Made by a program: the position numbers and the translations under genes | From: Nitrospirota bacterium | Lineage (GTDB): Bacteria > Nitrospirota > JACRHJ01 | DNA length: 6,100 nt | Reading direction: 5' to 3' | Assembly (NCBI GenBank): GCA_021815285.1 | Contig: JAKAHE010000127.1 | Location: 1 to 6,100 of the forward strand | Shown here: positions 5,456 through 6,100 of the stretch, piece after piece | How positions within the stretch are numbered: the stretch's first letter is position 1 | Layout: each line of letters starts with the position of its first letter | The notes under the pieces: generated by a model | What the model was told of the DNA's origin: nothing | Database searches by the model: none | The model's input: the letters and a program-made list of their open reading frames with translations, nothing else

Positions 5456-5797
5456 ATGAATTACCCGCCAAAAACCAGGCCCCCGGTATTAGACGCAAAC
5501 GAAGAAAACTTTCACGGCCTCGTAACCCGTTCGCCCTTGCCGGTTGTACTGGAGTTCTGGTCGCCTGAGTGCTCCTTCTGCATGAAGATGGCGAAAATCG
5601 TTGACGCTCTGGCCATGGAAATGTCCGGACGCTACAGGGTCGTGAAGATGAACGTCCTTGAAAACCCTCACACGCCGAGCAATTTCGGCGTAACGGGCAT
5701 TCCGGCGTTCTTCAGGATAGAGGGCGGCAAGGTCGTCGGCAGGGCCGAGGGGGCGATGTCAAAGGGGAGGCTCAAGAAGGCTCTCGGGATACTTTGA
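5456..5797 (+). CDS. cytoplasmic thioredoxin-like protein with CSFC active site
   Basis: A 113-residue thioredoxin-fold protein without a signal peptide. LPVVLEFWSPECSFCMKMA carries the redox pair C39-S-F-C42 in place of the usual CGPC. The cis-proline is P83 in VTGIPAFFRIEGGKVV, and the tail (SKGRLKKALGIL) is the normal last helix, so the fold is complete. It probably exchanges dithiol/disulfide electrons with partner proteins; the altered CxxC dipeptide should shift its redox potential. It begins 13 nt after the receiver gene with no clear Shine-Dalgarno, suggesting coupled translation. It closely resembles the next gene (FWSPxCxxCxKMA, then NVL), so the two are probably products of a tandem duplication. 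The physiological partner is unknown. Confidence 0.88.
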   Translation: MNYPPKTRPPVLDANEENFHGLVTRSPLPVVLEFWSPECSFCMKMAKIVDALAMEMSGRYRVVKMNVLENPHTPSNFGVTGIPAFFRIEGGKVVGRAEGAMSKGRLKKALGIL

Positions 5798-5799
5798 AC

Positions 5800-5806
5800 G
5801 GAGGGG
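5800..5806 (+). promoter_or_regulatory. ribosome binding site for the secreted thioredoxin
   Basis: GGAGGGG ends 6 nt before ATG 5813. It is clearly stronger than anything before the preceding cytoplasmic paralog. Confidence 0.65.
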
Positions 5807-5812
5807 CAGGAG

Positions 5813-6100
5813 ATGAAAAAATCGTTTCTGACGGCTGTTTCAGTTGCGGCAATCCTTTTTCTTGCGATGGCTTCCTGGCAGGCGAAGGCGGCCACGGGCG
5901 GCCCGATTAACATATCGGACAGCGAATTCAGCCAGGCCGTGCTTCATTCTTCTTCGCCCGTGGTTGTCGAGTTCTGGTCTCCCACGTGCCCGCATTGCCT
6001 GAAGATGGCAAACAATGTGGACTTATTGGCGAGCGATCTGGCGGGCAGGGTAAAGGTGGCGAAGATAAACGTGCTCGACAACCGCTTCCTGACATGGAAG
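5813..6100 (+). CDS. secreted thioredoxin-like protein with CPHC active site (3' end outside window)
   Basis: The first 96 residues are present and the frame is still open at the window edge. MKKSFLTAVSVAAILFLAMA and a likely cleavage after A26 (QAKA/ATGG) form a typical Sec signal peptide, so the mature protein should be periplasmic or surface-associated. PVVVEFWSPTCPHCLKMA contains C59-P-H-C62, the dipeptide of DsbA, within a thioredoxin-like rather than DsbA-like context. It shares FWSPxCxxCxKMA and a following KxNVLxN with the cytoplasmic protein just upstream, indicating duplication with one copy gaining a signal peptide. A role in periplasmic disulfide oxidation or reduction, possibly including cytochrome c maturation, is an inference. 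The cis-Pro region lies beyond the window. Confidence 0.85.
   Translation, partial: MKKSFLTAVSVAAILFLAMASWQAKAATGGPINISDSEFSQAVLHSSSPVVVEFWSPTCPHCLKMANNVDLLASDLAGRVKVAKINVLDNRFLTWK

Overview
The window looks like a piece of chromosome from a Gram-negative, moderately GC-rich bacterium. The evidence is an outer-membrane beta-barrel, GGAGG-type ribosome binding sites, sigma70-type promoters and frequent ATA (Ile) and AGG (Arg) codons. The mixture of a B12-type radical SAM protein, a heme-rich membrane protein and a stand-alone receiver is reminiscent of Nitrospirota or Desulfobacterota-like lineages. That placement is an inference from gene style, not a demonstrated assignment.

Layout, left to right. 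(1) The 3' end of an outer-membrane beta-barrel gene (2-538, +). (2) A two-gene unit from a good promoter at 570-598: a B12-binding/radical SAM enzyme (631-1962), then a biotin protein ligase without a DNA-binding domain (1955-2776), overlapping by 8 nt. (3) A 120-bp convergent gap that carries, on the minus strand, a TTGACA-N16-TATACT promoter, a 14-bp closing stem starting at the predicted +1, and a U7 tract. I interpret this as a small non-coding RNA gene of about 91 nt. (4) A minus-strand gene (2897-3847) for an unusual membrane protein combining a CxxCH heme site, CopD-like helices and a cytochrome b5-like domain. A repeat-like GC-rich palindrome is read in frame near its C-terminus. (5) A divergent promoter region, then coaX, type III pantothenate kinase (3950-4720, +). 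(6) A 326-bp AT-rich intergenic region with inverted and imperfect direct repeats and a strong extended -10 promoter. (7) An apparent operon: a receiver-only response regulator (5047-5442), a cytoplasmic thioredoxin-like protein (5456-5797), and a secreted thioredoxin-like paralog (5813 to the window edge).

Functionally, birA and coaX are cofactor housekeeping genes often found side by side. Here they are separated by the opposite-strand cytochrome gene and the candidate RNA. The right-hand operon suggests signalling linked to thiol-redox chemistry on both sides of the inner membrane. The items most worth following up are the candidate small RNA at 2766-2856, the three-part heme protein with its inserted palindrome, and the tandem thioredoxins with CSFC and CPHC active sites.
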